Below, in pieces: positions 62,401 through 64,000 of a DNA stretch of 64,000 bases (positions within the stretch are counted from its first letter, which is position 1; every line of letters begins with the position of its first letter). The stretch comes from Warburgia ugandensis (lineage: Eukaryota > Streptophyta > Magnoliopsida > Canellales > Canellaceae). The position numbers and the translations under genes are program-made. Under the pieces are notes generated by a model, which saw only the letters and a list, made by a program, of their open reading frames with translations, did no database searches and was not told where the DNA came from. The DNA is taken from positions 31,478,684-31,542,683 of the forward strand of contig CP141128.1 of assembly GCA_035236585.1 (NCBI GenBank), read 5' to 3'.

Positions 62401-63846
62401 CCATCTTTTGTTCTCTGATTCGCCAAGTATCTATTCATTGCATTGGTTTATTTTTATAACTTTCTGGTTTCTTTTGTGGAAAACCCGAAGTGGCATTTGA
62501 AAGAATCAGTTTTTTTTACCATTGTTAACTCACATTTCTCCAGGATTTGAGGAGACCAATAGATTATTTGTCTCCAGTAATTTAGGAACAAAATAAGAAA
62601 CAGAAATTAGTGCTTCTGATAGAGATTACAAAGAGGTGCCATAACTTTCTTCTAAGAATCTGTTTGCAAAGTGGTGGAGGTCAGTTAACTAATCTTAAAC
62701 ATACAGTTAGCTGATGTGGTGATGGCTTAATCATGCTGTTGATAGATGGTGTTGAATTGGGATAGCAATCATAGCATGCTCTTGTCACTTTGAGGTAAAA
62801 CATGATATGCAATGACATTGTTTTGTGTAAGCAAATGGCATCGTTCTTGTTATTACTTGATACATCTACGCCTCATTCTACCTTTCTGTCGTTTAATTTG
62901 AGGCATCAGCATATATTGCAGTTCATCGTCGGTAAACAGTTGATTTTCTGGTTGCTTTTACTTATTGTTGAGCATAAATTATGAAAGTGTCCATCTCAAA
63001 GGGGAAAAAAAAAAAACTTTCTAGAATGAAAACATTATCTCCGATAAGTTTCAATAATTTTAACATTTTTAAAATCAACTTATTTCATCTGTAGTATTTA
63101 CCATGACATCTATACCTAATCTTGTTATTGGGTTATATTGATTCACCATCTTCTCACACCATTTTCACCTATACATACACATTTAGTTATTATTTGATCT
63201 ACATAATTGTTAAAACTCAATCACATTGACCTGACACTGGGGATAGCTTCTCATTTCTCCGTTGATCCTTCTAGTTCTATCCTATTTTAGCTTTTCTCAG
63301 TTCCTTATTGCCATGAAATTATCTATCCTGTCTGATAAATACATATTCACAGGCATTATTCTACTCGGCTCTACGGTGCTCACGTGAAATGATAACTGTT
63401 AATGATGCATCCAAAAATCTGGTCCGTGCTATTAATAACAGACTCAGTGCTTTGTCATTCCACATTAGGGAGTATTATTGGGTGGATATGAAGAAGATCA
63501 ATGAGATATACCGCTACAAGACAGAAGAATATTCTACGGATGCTATTAACAAGTTCAATATTTACCCTGAGCAGATTCCTTCTTGGCTGGTAGATTGGGT
63601 TCCGGACAGAGGTGGTTATCTCATTGGTAACTTACAGCCGGCGCATATGGACTTTAGGTTCTTCTCTCTGGGCAACGTTTGGTCAGTAGTGTCATCATTG
63701 ACTACTCCAAGACAAGCTGAGGGTGTTTTAAATCTCATTGAAGAGAAATGGGATGACCTTGTGGGGAAAATGCCTCTAAAAATATGTTACCCTGCCTTGG
63801 AATATGAAGAATGGCGTATAATTACTGGCAGTGATCCTAAGAACAC
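59471..63846 (+). CDS. Alkaline/neutral invertase (GH100), organelle-targeted type, 5' part of gene
   Basis: This enzyme splits sucrose into glucose and fructose at neutral to alkaline pH. Four exons are visible: 59471-60238, 61090-61255, 61463-61674 and 63353-63846, all with GT/AG introns. Phases 0, 1, 0 and 2 keep one frame of about 546 residues. The last intron starts GTGAGT at 63847 and the final exons lie beyond the window; family members of this type usually have about 650-680 residues. Residues 1 to about 180 are a poorly conserved, Ser/Arg-rich leader suggesting mitochondrial or plastid import. The catalytic domain starts near residue 185 ([20 protein letters not shown]). It contains [98 protein letters not shown] and [18 protein letters not shown], all family signatures. 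The leader resembles the mitochondrial members most, but I cannot name the isoform. A second in-frame ATG at 59489 (TTCCATGGG) has a better initiation context. Intron 3 (1.68 kb) shows no inserted element. Confidence 0.95.
60957..61036 (+). pseudogene. Decayed duplicate of invertase exon 2 start, within intron 1
   Basis: The stretch AAAACTCTGG...GGGCAAGGGTTG (60984-61019) matches the start of exon 2 (AAAACTGTGG...GGGCAAGGGTTG, 61099-61134) at 30 of 36 positions, at an offset of 115 bp. It is preceded by its own acceptor-like TTTGTTGTCCATAG. A 7-bp gap follows and then CAAGTTTTGAAATT matches CAAGTTTTAAAGTT. Translated in the exon frame it still reads without a stop ([15 protein letters not shown] versus [15 protein letters not shown]). 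It is probably a relic of tandem duplication. Confidence 0.7.
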
Positions 63847-64000
63847 GTGAGTATTCTTCAGAAACATTCTGAGTGCATTATCCATGCATCTTGTCTGCTT
63901 GTAGATTTCTTGGGAACCTAGGCTTTAGGGTCATGTGACAACAAAGAAAATGATATATTAGAGATAGAATTGGTTATATAAAGAAAAATTACTAATTGGT

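Noticed and set aside
62012-62500. Open frames of 87-108 codons in intron 3 of the invertase
   Set aside because: They lie in intronic AT-rich DNA between well-defined splice sites and have no recognisable domains.

Overview
This is a repeat-dense, AT-rich stretch of a flowering-plant nuclear genome. It holds one recognisable host gene, at the right end, behind about 58 kb of nested and decayed transposable elements. The plant assignment rests on an alkaline/neutral invertase (GH100) with introns, an Athila-like element with a tRNA-Asp-type primer site, Ty3/gypsy LTRs of the TGTAAY...RTTACA kind, an Au-type SINE, an Ac-like hAT transposase and a plant-mitochondrial-type tRNA-Ser. I cannot name the species.

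Layout. 1-2.6 kb: 5' half of a LINE on the minus strand (endonuclease, start of RT) with tandem repeats in its 5' region. 2.6-11.5 kb: LTR-derived sequence, mostly minus, containing a solo LTR (2902-5340, TSD CTAAC) and an Au-type SINE (7209-7391, 18-bp TSD). 11.5-20.8 kb: a decayed minus-strand Ty3 element (PPT, RT and protease relics) split by a 4.7-kb solo LTR (13145-17832, TSD AGGTC) and carrying a mitochondrial-type tRNA-Ser copy. 20.8-28.3 kb: a gag-only Athila-like element, plus strand, with a long CT microsatellite in its right LTR. 28.3-32.6 kb: an LTR tail followed by a 3.3-kb degenerate minisatellite of about 40 bp. 32.8-50.8 kb: a solo LTR split by a 15.9-kb hAT element (34553-50425, TSD GGTGATAT). 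The hAT element is itself invaded by a truncated Ty3 element (35388-42539) with a 4.8-kb LTR. 50.8-58.2 kb: integrase end and 3' LTR of a plus-strand Ty3 element, whose LTR was hit by a minus-strand element now reduced to 52233-55124 (TSD CTATT). 58.2-59.5 kb: upstream region of the invertase. 59.5 kb to the window end: the first four exons of the invertase.

The only gene likely to encode a working protein is the invertase. All transposon reading frames carry stops or frameshifts. The most unusual structure is in the hAT element: four clusters of 10-17 inverted half-sites of the type TAGGACGGTT/AACCGTCCTA. Two lie almost symmetrically about 220-240 bp inside the two termini, one lies just before the transposase, and one lies between. 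A second unexpected signal is a decayed tandem copy of the invertase exon 2 splice-acceptor region inside intron 1.
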